Assembly: GCA_006503535.1 (NCBI GenBank)
Contig: QYRS01000015.1
Coordinates: 620,001-684,000 of the forward strand
Direction of reading: 5' to 3'
DNA: 64,000 nucleotides
Source: Arthrinium phaeospermum
Lineage: Eukaryota; Ascomycota; Sordariomycetes; Amphisphaeriales; Apiosporaceae
Part shown: in pieces, positions 8,609 to 19,121 of the stretch
Numbering within the stretch: the first letter of the stretch is position 1
Layout: each line of letters begins with the position of its first letter
The notes under the pieces: generated by a model
The model's database searches: none
Seen by the model: only the letters and a program-made list of their open reading frames with translations
Told to the model about the DNA's origin: nothing
Made by a program: the position numbers and the translations under genes

Positions 8609-11416
8609 ATGTCCAGTCGCCCCGAGCTGAAACTTGACGACGAGGTCGGTTTTATCCGTTACTTCAAGTCTTTGCCTGCAGTGGGCAACGATACAGTCCG
8701 CATCTTCGACCGAGGAGACTGGTACACAGCCCATGGCGATGATGCCAACTTCTTGGCCCGAACCGTCTACAAGACCACCTCTGTCGTCAGGCAGCTTGGC
8801 CGCAACGATGCCAGCGGCCTTCCCTCGGTCACCATGACCATTACCGTCTTCCGACAATTCCTACGAGAAGCCCTGTTCAAATTAGGCAAACGAATCGAGA
8901 TCTACGCCAGCCCCAACGGTCGGATGAACTGGAAGATTGTGAAGCAGGCCTCTCCAGGTAACCTACAAGATGTAGAGGACGAACTTGGTGGCTTCGAGTC
9001 AGCACCCATGATAATGGCCGTCAAGATCACGGCCAAGGCCTCGGAAGCACGGAGTGTAGGAGTCTGTTTCGCTGATGCCAGTGTACGAGAGCTTGGCGTG
9101 AGCGAGTTCCTGGACAATGACTTGTACTCCAATTTCGAGGCTCTCCTGATCCAGCTTGGCGTCAAGGAGTGTCTCATACAAATCGACAAAGCTGAGAAGG
9201 ACAAAGATCCAGAACTGGCCAAACTACGTCAAATCATCGACAACTGCGGAGTTGCCATCGCCGAGCGACCAGCTGGCGACTTCGGGACCAAAGATATCGA
9301 GCAAGATCTTTCCAGGCTGCTGAAGGATGAGCGTTCCACCACGCTACTTCCGCAGACGGAGTTAAAGCTCGCTATGGGATCTTCCGCAGCGCTGATCAAA
9401 TATCTCAGCGTATTGCAAGATCCCTCCAACTTCGGCCAATACCAGCTATACCAGCACGATCTTTCACATTTCATGAAACTTGATGCTGCAGCTCTCAAAG
9501 CCCTCAACCTCATGCCCGGTGCCCGAGATGGCGCCAAAACTATGAGCGTTTTCGGTTTACTGAACCATTGCCGGACACCGGTAGGCAGCCGGTTGTTAGC
9601 CCAATGGCTCAAGCAACCGCTCATGAACAGAGACGAGATCGAGAAGCGACTGCAGCTCGTCGAGGCCTTTGCGAATGACACAGAACTGCGTCAGACAATG
9701 CAAGAGGAACACTTGAAATCGATTCCCGACTTGTATCGGTTGGCGAAACGCTTCCAGCGCAATAAGGCGAACCTGGAAGATGTTGTCCGGGCGTACCAAG
9801 TGGTCATCCGTCTGCCTGGCTTCCTGGGAACCTTGGAGGCCGTGATGGATGAACAATACAAGGACCCTCTCGACGAGGCCTACACCAAGAAACTCCGCCA
9901 TGCTTCCGATAGTCTCGGAAAGCTCGCCGAGATGGTCGAGACAACCGTCGATCTTGATGCCCTTGATAACCACGAGTTTATTATCAAGTCCGAATTCGAC
10001 GACGGCTTGCGCATGATCCGCAAGCGATTGGACAAGATTAGGTCGGATATGGACCGCGAGTTCCGAAGTGCATCCGACGATCTCAACCAAGAGGAGAACA
10101 AGAAGATCTTCCTCGAGAACCACAAAGTACACGGATGGTGCATGAGACTTACCAGGACGGAGGCAGGATGCATCCGCAACAACTCGAAATACAAAGAGTG
10201 CTCCACACAGAAGAACGGTGTCTACTTCACGACCAATAAACTTCAAGCGCTTCGTCGGGAATTTGACCTTTCTCAGAATTATAACAGAACTCAGAGCAGC
10301 CTGGTCAACGAGGTCATCACAGTCGCAGCGTCATACTGCCCCGTCCTGGAGCAGCTTGCCGGCGTTCTCGCACCCTGTTATCGTGTCTTTTGCACACTGC
10401 TCCGTCCACGCCCCAACGTCTTATGTCCGCCCCAATCCACCCTCGAAAAGGGACAGACCGTGCTGAAGGAGGCTCGCCATCCCTGCATGGAGATGCAGGA
10501 CGACGTCCAGTTCATTACCAATGACGTCGAGCTGACTCGCGACCAATCGTCTTTCCTTATCATCACGGGCCCCAACATGGGTGGTAAATCAACGTATATT
10601 CGCCAAATTGGTGTCGTTGCCCTCATGGCTCAGGTCGGCTGCTTTGTCCCCTGTTCGGAAGCAGAGTTGACCATCTTTGACTCCATCTTGGCCCGTGTGG
10701 CGCCAGCGACTCCCAGCTCAAGGGCGTGTCGACCTTCATGGCGGAGATGCTGGAGACTGCCAACATCCTGAAGTCGGCTACTTCAGAGTCCTTGATCATC
10801 ATCGACGACTCTCGGTCGCGGCACGTCTACTTACGACGGCTTCGGTCTTGCGTGGGCCATATCGGAGCACATTGTCAAGGAGATCGCTGTTTCGCCATGT
10901 TTGCCACCCACTTCCACGAGCTGACTGCCCTGTCGGAGCAGTATCCTCAGTGTCGAAAGACTGCCCTGTCGGAGCAGTATCCTCAGTGTCGAAACCTGCA
11001 CGTTACTGCGCATATATCCGGCACCAGCTCGAGCCCTGTTGCCGACAAGCGGGAGGTTACGCTGTTGTACAAGGTTGAGCCCGGCATCTGCGATCAATCC
11101 TTTGGTATCCATGTTGCCGAGCTTGTCCGGTTCCCCGACAAGGTCATCCGTATGGCTAAGCGAAAGGCCGACGAGCTGGAGGACTTCACTGGCAAACATG
11201 AACGAATGGTCTGGGGCACACCAGGGAGGAAGTCCAGGAAGGCAGTGCCAGACTAAGGAAGTCTTGGTGAAGTGGAAGAAGGATGTCGAAGGCGGCAACA
11301 TGTCACGGGAAGACATGGTGCAGAAGCTGAGAGATCTGGTCAAGGCGGACGAGGCGTTGCTTGCCAACCCCTTCTTCCAATCTGTGAAAGCGTTGTGTGA
11401 TACGGGAATTTCCTGA
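8609..11416 (+). CDS. MSH2: DNA mismatch repair ATPase MSH2, several frameshifts
   Basis: MSH2 pairs with MSH6 or MSH3 to recognise mismatches and loops. The start [15 protein letters not shown] leads into the MutS mismatch-binding region, connector, lever and clamp ([20 protein letters not shown] near 9550). The Walker A box [15 protein letters not shown] lies near 10570. The Walker B/signature region, THFHELTAL and [18 protein letters not shown] follow in shifted frames, ending in [11 protein letters not shown] before a stop at 11416. Single-base errors are visible near 10699, 10818, 10889, 11222 and 11254. In addition, 10368-10448 is read out of frame in the long open frame: the conserved [19 protein letters not shown] lies in the neighbouring frame, so two errors cancel. 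A 36-bp in-frame duplication sits just after THFHEL. No introns were identified. Length and domain order fit a full MSH2. Confidence 0.95.
10923..10994. repeat. 36-bp exact in-frame tandem duplication in MSH2
   Basis: The 36 bases at 10923-10958 are repeated exactly at 10959-10994. The repeat adds 12 residues ([12 protein letters not shown]) directly after the conserved THFHEL motif of the ATPase domain. No known MutS protein has a duplication here, as far as I know. Confidence 0.95.
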
Positions 11417-12559
11417 TCACGCTTTGAGGTCCCTGTGGTCCTGAGCGGCTGCCGGAACCCAGGAGGTTATGTACTTTAAGGGGTTATGGCGTTGGGGGGA
11501 ACGGGCGGTATCTATGTATGGTATAGAAAGCCCTGTGCATGTATAGCGAGTTGATACGTTTAGTTGCTTAATTCAAGATCTGTACATTCATGCCAAGCAT
11601 CAGTGCATTGCCATTGATGGCGTGGTGCATCCATTACTCTCAAAGAGCCGTTCCTCGACGGCGGCACGCTGGGCTCGGCTCCTGCATCGCCCCATGTGGG
11701 TAACCCCTAGGCTAAGATAGGACTATATCCATCACGTCTTAGCGGCCACCGGGAGACGAAAAAAGGAGAGAGTCGGCATCACCAGCGGCAGCGGAAATTG
11801 AACTCGCCTTCGCAACGCTTTCCCCTCCCCTTCAGGTTGCCCTGTGGCTATTCATTGCGGTGTATACCCACCAGGAGTTCGTATGGTGCTGTAGATCTAG
11901 CCTATAGCTAACAAGTGATGACGCACCTTACTCAGCAAAAACAAAGTGCCAGCGCGCGACAACCTCAGCCGCACGATAGGTATAAGACAGGCCCCCGGCT
12001 CTATTGGGTCGCGCGTCAGCAATATTAGTCAGGTCAAATCCGCCTGCACGTTGCTGAGTTTGGGCGACGGCGTGATTGGGAACAGGCGGGCAGCCATAGT
12101 CGCAGAAAGCTACCGGATTGGAAGGATGGCACTTCAGCCGGGCTTTCAATTCGAGTGGAGTGACAGGCAATAACCACGACGACGATCGTTCTCTCAGCCG
12201 TGCTTACTTACTAAGGACTAAAATGTTTCAACTTGGATTCTATTCCTGGGTGCTTAGCGCTGCCAGATCTTCCTGAATGGGGGGGCCAGGAGGGATCCCG
12301 CTTAGCTAGCTCGCCCCATCGCCCCTTATTTGTCGCCATCTACCGCAAGACGCTTGGTGGAACATGGGGTCTACAGCCGCGTTCTAGGACTGCATAGGAG
12401 ACAAAAGTGCACTTTGAGGCAGGGAGGCCTGACGAGCACTAGGACGGATTTGATGGACAAGTAGGTATGTCTAACAAGAAGGGCATGTTACATGTCCATC
12501 TTCGGGTTCCACGAAGAGACCGTCATCTGGCGTTACATAAGAGCATCGATGGTACATAG
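11417..12559. other. Gene-free spacer, MSH2 3' side and chitosanase upstream region
   Basis: Only two overlapping antiparallel open frames (about 75-80 codons near 11930-12170) occur, and neither resembles a known protein. I see no repeats or RNA gene. Confidence 0.5.
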
Positions 12560-12567
12560 TATATAAA
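12560..12567 (+). promoter_or_regulatory. TATA box of the chitosanase gene
   Basis: TATATAAA lies 100 bp upstream of the ATG at 12667, a usual distance for a fungal gene with a short leader. Confidence 0.6.
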
Positions 12568-12666
12568 CTGGCGGGCTCCTGGCCATATGGGAGACATTCC
12601 TAATGTTCCAAGCCCCAAGAGATCCTTCCCAATAAGCCCAGTCACCACGTCCTTCTTCTAGTAGTC

Positions 12667-13788
12667 ATGTTGTCCCAAACCACTCTGCAACTTCTGGCGA
12701 CCAGCCTCGCTCTCAGCCCCCTTGCCGCGGCCCGAAACGTCCCAGCCAATGTCCGGAACTTTTACAACACCGTGAAGGAACGTGGTCAATGCCCCAACAA
12801 GCTGGCATCAGGCTTCTATGCTCAGCAAAACGGCCCAGGCAGTATGTAGCCGGCAGATGGCCAGTCCAGTCGCCACCCCCCGATAGCCAAGCACATAACT
12901 GACAACTACGGTATATAGACTTCGCGTACTGCCAAGACAACGCCAGCAACGTCCTCTACATCCAGGGCACCGGTGGCGCCCTGGCCGACATGGACATCGA
13001 CTGCGACGGCCGGCAGGGGGGCCCCGCCGACGACGGGCGCTGCGGCAAGTCTGACGACACGCAGTCCATCACCTCGTTCGCCGACACCGTCCGCGGCTAC
13101 AACAAGGGCATCTCGGACCTCGACGCCAAGATCCACCCGTACGTCGTCTTCGGCAACGCGGGCGAGAAGAGCGGCTTCAAGACCTTCGACCCCAGGCACA
13201 CGGCGTCAAGCCCTGAGCATCATGGCCGTCGTGTGCGGCGACAAGCTGGTATGTGGAAACCACAGTTCCCCCTTTCTCTTACTCGTTTGACTGACATTTC
13301 GGCCACAGATCTACGGCGTTTGGCGACGAAACGGCACAGACGGGTCCAAGTCCATGGTGGGCGAGGCGTCCATCTCGCTGGCAACGGCGTGCTACGGCAA
13401 GTCGATCAACGGCAACAGCGGCCACGACGAGACCGACGTGCTGTACATTGCCTTCCGTCCGGCGGTGCCCGGCGCCGACGGGGCGGCCTGGGGCGCCTCC
13501 AGCTACGACGCCTTCGAGAAGAGCATCCAGGCCAAGGGCGACCAGCTCGTCCAGCGCCTCGGCGGCTCCGGCGGCGGCGGCAGCAGCCACCACCACCCGG
13601 CCAGCCCAAGCCGACTTGCTCGTGGAGCGGACATTGCCTCGGTGAGTTACTGCCGCTACTTCGGCTCAGCGCTGATACCTATCTCCCTTGACTCATTGGC
13701 TGACTGGACCGGGACAGGCGACAAATGTAGCAACGAGAACGACTGCGATCAGGACTGGGTCTGCAAGAACGGCAAGTGCTCGGCGTAA
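12667..13788 (+). CDS. Secreted GH75 endo-chitosanase with C-terminal Cys-rich module, frameshifted
   Basis: GH75 enzymes hydrolyse chitosan outside the cell. Four exons fit: 12667-12841, 12919-13248, 13309-13641 and 13718-13788, all with GT-AG introns. A signal peptide (MLSQTTLQLLATSLALSPLAAA) precedes NVPANVRNFYN. The family core follows: ALADMDIDCDGRQGG, ITSFADTVRGYN, HPYVVFGN, ALSIMAVVCGDKL, SKSMVGEASISLATACYGKS and TDVLYIAFRP. The proposed catalytic Glu is in GEAS. The catalytic Asp expected in a WGDxNG motif is missing because the sequence reads WRRNG; contraction of a G run and an A run (net 3 bases) near 13320-13335 would explain this. Other single-base losses lie near 13193, 13212 and 13598. 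After a Gly/Ser/His-rich linker comes a six-cysteine tail (CSWSGHCLGDKC to KCSA), split by the last intron. With corrections the length is 305 codons including the stop. Confidence 0.9.
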
Positions 13789-14485
13789 AGTCTTCGTGGC
13801 TGATCGTCGACGCGCAAGAGTGGAGAGTGTTCGAAGTAACAGTGCCACTCTATTCTCCTCAAGTCGCTTCCTCCTCCTGGTAACTCACTCGTCTTCTTCA
13901 AATGTATATATTTCGAATCTTGTCATATTAGCTAAATTTGGCAACAAACATTGATGATCAATGTGTATCCCCAAGAAAGGAGTGTCGTATACGATATTCA
14001 GTGCGTGTTAACAATGCATGTCTACTCACTTTCTCTGAATAACACAATACATAGACAAAACCTCTTCAATAATTGTACCGGTCTTAAGTCGTTGGCTTAC
14101 GCGAACCGGAGATGGCTGCCGAAGGGTCAACAGTAGCAGGTGATGATGAGATGAGAGTCATGCAACCCGCAGAATTACACCAGGGGCGGGATTGTGTTTA
14201 CCCTTCCCCACACGATCCCCCCGCATGATCGATCGAGTTCCCATGGGTCGGCCGGCAATCTCCTCTGATCCGAGGAAGATGATATATGTCGATTTCTGTT
14301 CCCATTCGGCAGCCGGGGCTTGTTCCGGTAGAAGAGTGATGGAGTCGGTTCATGGGGAGAAAGCTGATAAATGTTGACCCGAAACTGCCGCCAGATGCAC
14401 ACCCGGACCAGGGATGGCTGATCGCCTCCGCACTTCTTGCATCAGTGGAGCACCTCTCTATTGCTTCCGGTCTCATGGCGAAATG
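13789..14485. other. Gene-free spacer between chitosanase and esterase
   Basis: This stretch holds the 3' region of the chitosanase gene and the promoter of the esterase gene. No supported open frame or repeat is visible. Confidence 0.5.
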
Positions 14486-14493
14486 TATTTAAA
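14486..14493 (+). promoter_or_regulatory. TATA-like box of the esterase gene
   Basis: TATTTAAA lies 73 bp upstream of the proposed esterase start at 14566. Confidence 0.4.
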
Positions 14494-14565
14494 CGGCCTT
14501 GAGATGGCCGTTTACCAAGTTCCAATGGTGGTTACCACAACCTTCTGTCATCATCTTTGTCAACG

Positions 14566-16036
14566 ATGCGTATCATCTCATCCATCGTGGCCCTTGCTGC
14601 TCTTCGGGGCGCCCAGGGTCTTTTGCCAAAGCTGCCGATGGCCTCACGGTTTTGACCACCAGTGGCTCACTTCATGGCTTCGTCAACGAGACAGCCCCCA
14701 ACGTCCGGCAGTGGCTCGGCGTTCCCTACGCCGAGCCGCCGGTAGGAGCACTGCGCTTCATGCGCCCCCAGAAAGAAGGACGCGGGGCCGATAGAAGCCG
14801 CCAAGTACTCGCCGGCCTGTATGCAGCAGAGGAGCAACGCTACGACCATATACACCAAGTATATGCGCGAGTTCCTCATCAACGGCGGCGAGTCCGAGGA
14901 CTGCCTCTACCTCAACGTCTACGCCCCCCTGGCACCCACGTCCTCCAAGCTGCCGGTCTTCGTGTACATCCCGGGCGGCGGCTTCACGAGCGGGGGCTCC
15001 AACTCGCTCTACAAGATCCCGGATCAGTGGATCGAGCGCACGCAGTCGCACATTGTCGTCGTCATGAACTACCGCCTGAACATCTTCGGCTTCCCCTCGG
15101 CGGACTCGGCCATGCTAAACGTCGGCCTGCTCGACCAGCGCATGGTGGTCGAGTGGACGCGACAACATCGCCGCCTTCGGAGGGGACCCGGACAAGATCG
15201 TCCTCTGGGGCCAGTCGGCGGGCGCCGGCTCGGTGGGCTACTTCGCGTACGCGCACTACTCGGACCCCATCGTCAGCGGCCTGATCGCCGACTCGGGCGC
15301 GGCGTCCATGCTCCTCAAGACGCCGCATGCGGGCTTCAGCACGCTGGCGTCCATGGTCGGCTGCGGAGGGGGCGGCGGCGACCTGGGCAAGGACCCCGAC
15401 CGAGCTGACGTGCATGCAGGCCGTCGACGCCAAAGTGCTCGAGGACACCCTGTCGGCCAACGCCCTCTCCTTCACGCCCGTCGCCGACAAGGTGACGGCC
15501 TTCGCCAACACGACGGAGCGCCTGGCCCGCGGCCTCATCGCCCCGCTGCCCCTGATCACGGGCAGCAACGCCAACGAGGGCGCCGCCTTCGGCGCCTTCA
15601 ACGAGAGCGGCCTGTCCCCCGGCCAGTACGAGAACGGCTTCGCGGTCATCGGCTGTCCCGTGTCGGCCGAGGCGCACCGCCGCGCCGACTCCCAGCTCGG
15701 CCTCGTCACGTACCGCTACGAGTACGCCGGCAACTTTAGCAACATCTCCCCCCTGCCGTGGATCGGGGCCACGCACAGCGCGGAGCTGCCCCTGCTCTTC
15801 GGTACGCACTACGAGTACCGCGGCAACTCGACCGCCTTCGAATGGGACGTGAGCGGCGGTATGCAGGCCCTGTGGCTGGCGTTCGCCAACGACCCCTCGC
15901 AGGACCCGCGGGATGACGCGAGGGGGTTACTTGGCCCAAGTATCATCCCGGCACGGAGACGATGGCCCTGTTTGCGGAAGGGGAGAAGGTGGTGCAGTTC
16001 GTCGGCGGTGATCGGGTTGACAGTCACTGCTCGTAG
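14566..16036 (+). CDS. Secreted type-B carboxylesterase/lipase, frameshifted
   Basis: This is an alpha/beta-hydrolase of the carboxylesterase/cholinesterase family, expected to hydrolyse esters outside the cell. The start MRIISSIVALAALRGAQG gives a signal peptide. Conserved pieces appear in order but in changing frames: FVNETAPNVRQWLGVPYAEP, the ESEDCLYLNVYAP block, the oxyanion loop (PGGGFTSGG), the nucleophile elbow GQSAGAGS near 15210, TGSNANEGAAFGAF, and the His motif GATHSAELPLLFGTH near 15766-15810. The last frame ends HPGTETMALFAEGEKVV with a stop at 16034-16036. Frame changes are needed near 14620, 14780, 15165, 15400 and 15935. The nucleophile Ser and probable catalytic His are present, so the gene is probably functional. 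No intron was found. Confidence 0.85.
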
Positions 16037-16691
16037 GAATTGAGGACAAACATGTGAATATTTTCATGGAGTAATACCATAATACAAATTCAAACCACGT
16101 CTATCCCCAATTATTGCATTGCAGTGACGGCCAGCAGTGTTGGACGCATCGTAACCTATTGGTCCGAAGTCCCCCCTATATATCAGTCACGTGGTCGCTG
16201 AATAGATGCGGATCGTTTCCTACAAGTATCACCCGCCGCCGCGTAACGCCAGACGTACGAAGCCTTCCGATATGCGCGACTATAACATCACCTTCACGGG
16301 CAAAATACTTACGGGGTTACCGGTCATGTGGAACAGTCTGGTTGGAAAGAAGTCGATGTGGCTCCCATTGCGGCGCTTGGTAACAGATGCGGGATAACTT
16401 AAGCGAGTAATCCGTCCTCTCGGAAGTCTGTGCTAGGTCTGAATCGATGAATCGCGAGAGACAAGCGGGACATCCGTCGCCTGGAAGAAAACGAATGAGA
16501 CTGTACTTGAGTGCAATGGGTGTGTCCATTGGAGACGACTGACGTTTGGTCCTCGAAAGGAGCAAGCACATGTGTACCGTCGGTAGTCACAGTCTACTTG
16601 ATGTTCGAGATATCGCCACTTTTCGTAAGCGGGTGCAGTTGCCCGCCCATCTTGCCAGGCACAATAATGATAATGGTCATGTGCGATTGAG
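16037..16691. other. Gene-free spacer upstream of the amine oxidase gene
   Basis: No recognisable coding sequence is visible. Short open frames on both strands overlap each other and lack similarity. Confidence 0.5.
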
Positions 16692-16697
16692 TATAAA
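16692..16697 (+). promoter_or_regulatory. TATA box of the amine oxidase gene
   Basis: TATAAA lies 112 bp upstream of the proposed ATG at 16804. Confidence 0.5.
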
Positions 16698-16803
16698 CCG
16701 ACCGCAATGGCTCGTTGTTCTCTCTCTCCGCTCTCTCTCAGGAGAATGAACCATACCAGACGTGCTTTTCACTCAGTCTGGCCTTGTAAACACGTCCGTG
16801 ATC

Positions 16804-19121
16804 ATGGCCAACCTGTCCCACGTTCCATTAGCTGTCCCCCTCTAGGATGCCTCGTTCCACTCGCAATGGGCATCCTTGGCGATGCGGACAGCGGTGTGGG
16901 ACTTCCAGAAAAACGTCAGCGTCCTGGTAAGTCGACTTTACCCGGCGAGACCCAGATCATGACTAACGTAGCCCCTCATAGCCAGACACAAAGGAGGGGG
17001 AGCTCTGGCCTGTCCGGGACACTCGCTACCAGAGAACCCCCGTGGTGCTCTGGAGAAGAAGTTCCGAGTCGGCATCATCGGCGCGGGTGTCTCGGGGCTT
17101 TTCACGGCCATGACATTCGACTACCTCAAGGAGAACTACAACCTCGACGTAGAGTACGAGATCCTCGAGGTCAACGACGAAGATAGACTCGGCGGCAGAC
17201 TCTACCTACTGCTCCGAGGACAAGACAGACAAGGAAGGCAATGAGATGCCAAGGTAGGGCCTCACGACTACAACGATGTCGGGGCGATGCGATTACCAAA
17301 CATCGGCCTCATGAACAGGTCAGTAGCAAGCCCGCTAGCAGCATAACGTGCACTGGCTCTGCCAAAGGACCTTCGCCTTGTTTGAGGAGCTCGGCATGCA
17401 GTTTCAATGACCAAGACGGCAAGGAGAACAGGGAGAAGAACCCACCCAAATCTAGGCCAACTGGTCCCGTACCATTTCTTGGGCACGAACCTCGTTGCTA
17501 TACAACGACGTCCGGTTCGTGACCGATGGAAAGAAAGTGCCAACGGCAGAATACTTCAGGATCCCGGGTCTTCCCTACATGTGAGTTCCACGCCTGAGTT
17601 CCGGTTTCCAGATATGTCCGAAGAATTGAGGCATCTTCCTTCGTTCAGAGTCGAGCAGTCCAGCCCTTTCGATTTGTTCGAATTTCCAGTTCGCTACTAC
17701 CTCGAACTGTATAAAGTCCATAGGCCGCGAGTGTTTTGGGGCGTATTGATGAAGGTTGATCACTACAGCGTCCGTCAGTACCTCGATCAGGTGTGGTTTC
17801 CACCTTCAGGCGAAATGCCATGCGCTGGCTAATCAGAACCGACAGGTAAACTACGATTACAACACGATTGAGTTCTTGGAGATGATGAACTTGTAAGCGA
17901 CTGCACCGCCGGCATATGCCCCCCACTTTTACTCACAAGAGCTGCAGTGGAAACCGTTGGTACGACCAAGGTTTCAGCGAGTCCGTTCTCGAAGCCCTCG
18001 ATTTCGATGCCGGAGCCAGATGGTGGTGCATCGAGGGAGGTTCGCAGCAGGTTGCGTCCCGCATCAGGGACCGCCTACGGCAGCAAGACGCCATTAAGTA
18101 CAACAAGAGGGTGGTCGCCATGGACTACCGACAAGGACCACCAGCAGATCGACGTCATTGTCGAAGGGGAGGAGCAGCCCCTGCGCTTCGACACCGTCTT
18201 CAACTGGGCCACGCTGGGCGCCATGCAGCGGATGGGCCTCCGACGCCTGAACCTGAACTGGGGCACCAAGCAGGCGATCCGCTCGCTGGGCTACGGCGCG
18301 TCCTGCAAGATTGGCGTCCGCTCCAAGAGCCTCTGGTGGATTCACAAGCTTGGCATCGATGCCGGGGGTCTGTCCAAGACGGACCTGCCCATCCGCTGCT
18401 GCGTCTATCCGTCCTACAACATGCACGACCCCCCACCAGCCTGGCGTGCTGCTCGTGTCCTACACGTGGTCGCAGGAAGCCGAGCGGATCGGGGCCCTGA
18501 TGAGTCGCGACTCGCCGGACCGGAGGACGATCTGAAGGTCTTGGTGCTGCACAACCTGCGCGGCTGCACTCGTCGACCGACGCCGAGTACCGGGAGCTGT
18601 ATCAGCTCCTCACCGAAGAGTACCTGGACCACCACGCGTACAACTGGTATGCGGACCCCTCGTCGGTCGGGCCTTTGCCTTCTACGGCCTGGGCCAGTTC
18701 CGGAACATGCACCCGACCATCGTCCAGTCGATCGGTAAGCACATCATCATCGGCGAGCGGCGTCGTCGCACCACGGGTGGGTCGCGGGCTCGCTCGAGAG
18801 CGCCGTGCGCGCCGTGCGCGGCGTCTACCAGTTCCTCTACCCACTCGGACGTCAGCAGGGCCGCGCGCGACGCGCCCAGGCCTACATGACCGACAAGATC
18901 GCACTGCCGTTTGGCCGCTGCCGGCCGAGTACGACCGCCCTCAGGACGTCGGGGTGCCTGGCGGCATCGAAAACACGACCGTCCCGTTGCCCAAGGGGGA
19001 GCTGGCCCGCCACCAGGTCATGATCGAGGAGATCCGGTTGAAGCAGGGCGGGGACGTCGTAGATCCGAGCAGGGTCAGCAAGGAGGATGTTGCTCCGTTC
19101 CTGATGGTTGCCGATGCTTAG
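16804..19121 (+). CDS. L-amino-acid-oxidase-like flavin amine oxidase, heavily frameshifted
   Basis: The family oxidises amino acids or amines with FAD, releasing ammonia and hydrogen peroxide. The proposed start MANLSHVPLAV leads, after one lost base, to DASFHSQWASLAMRTAVW. An intron (GTAAGT near 16927) follows. The dinucleotide-binding motif RVGIIGAGVSGLFTAM lies near 17070-17110, then GGRLY, the HDYNDVGAMRLPNIGLM block and an intron near 17320-17370. The long middle (17947-18540) includes ARWWCIEGGSQQVASRI, FNWATLGAMQRMGL and SKSLWWIHKLG. Towards the end come YNWYADPSSVG, the FAD-contacting WVAGSLESAV segment and QFLYP. The last frame ends VSKEDVAPFLMVADA at 19121. At least eight frame changes are needed, so exon boundaries are approximate. 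No signal peptide is evident. Substrate is inferred from family resemblance only. Confidence 0.75.
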
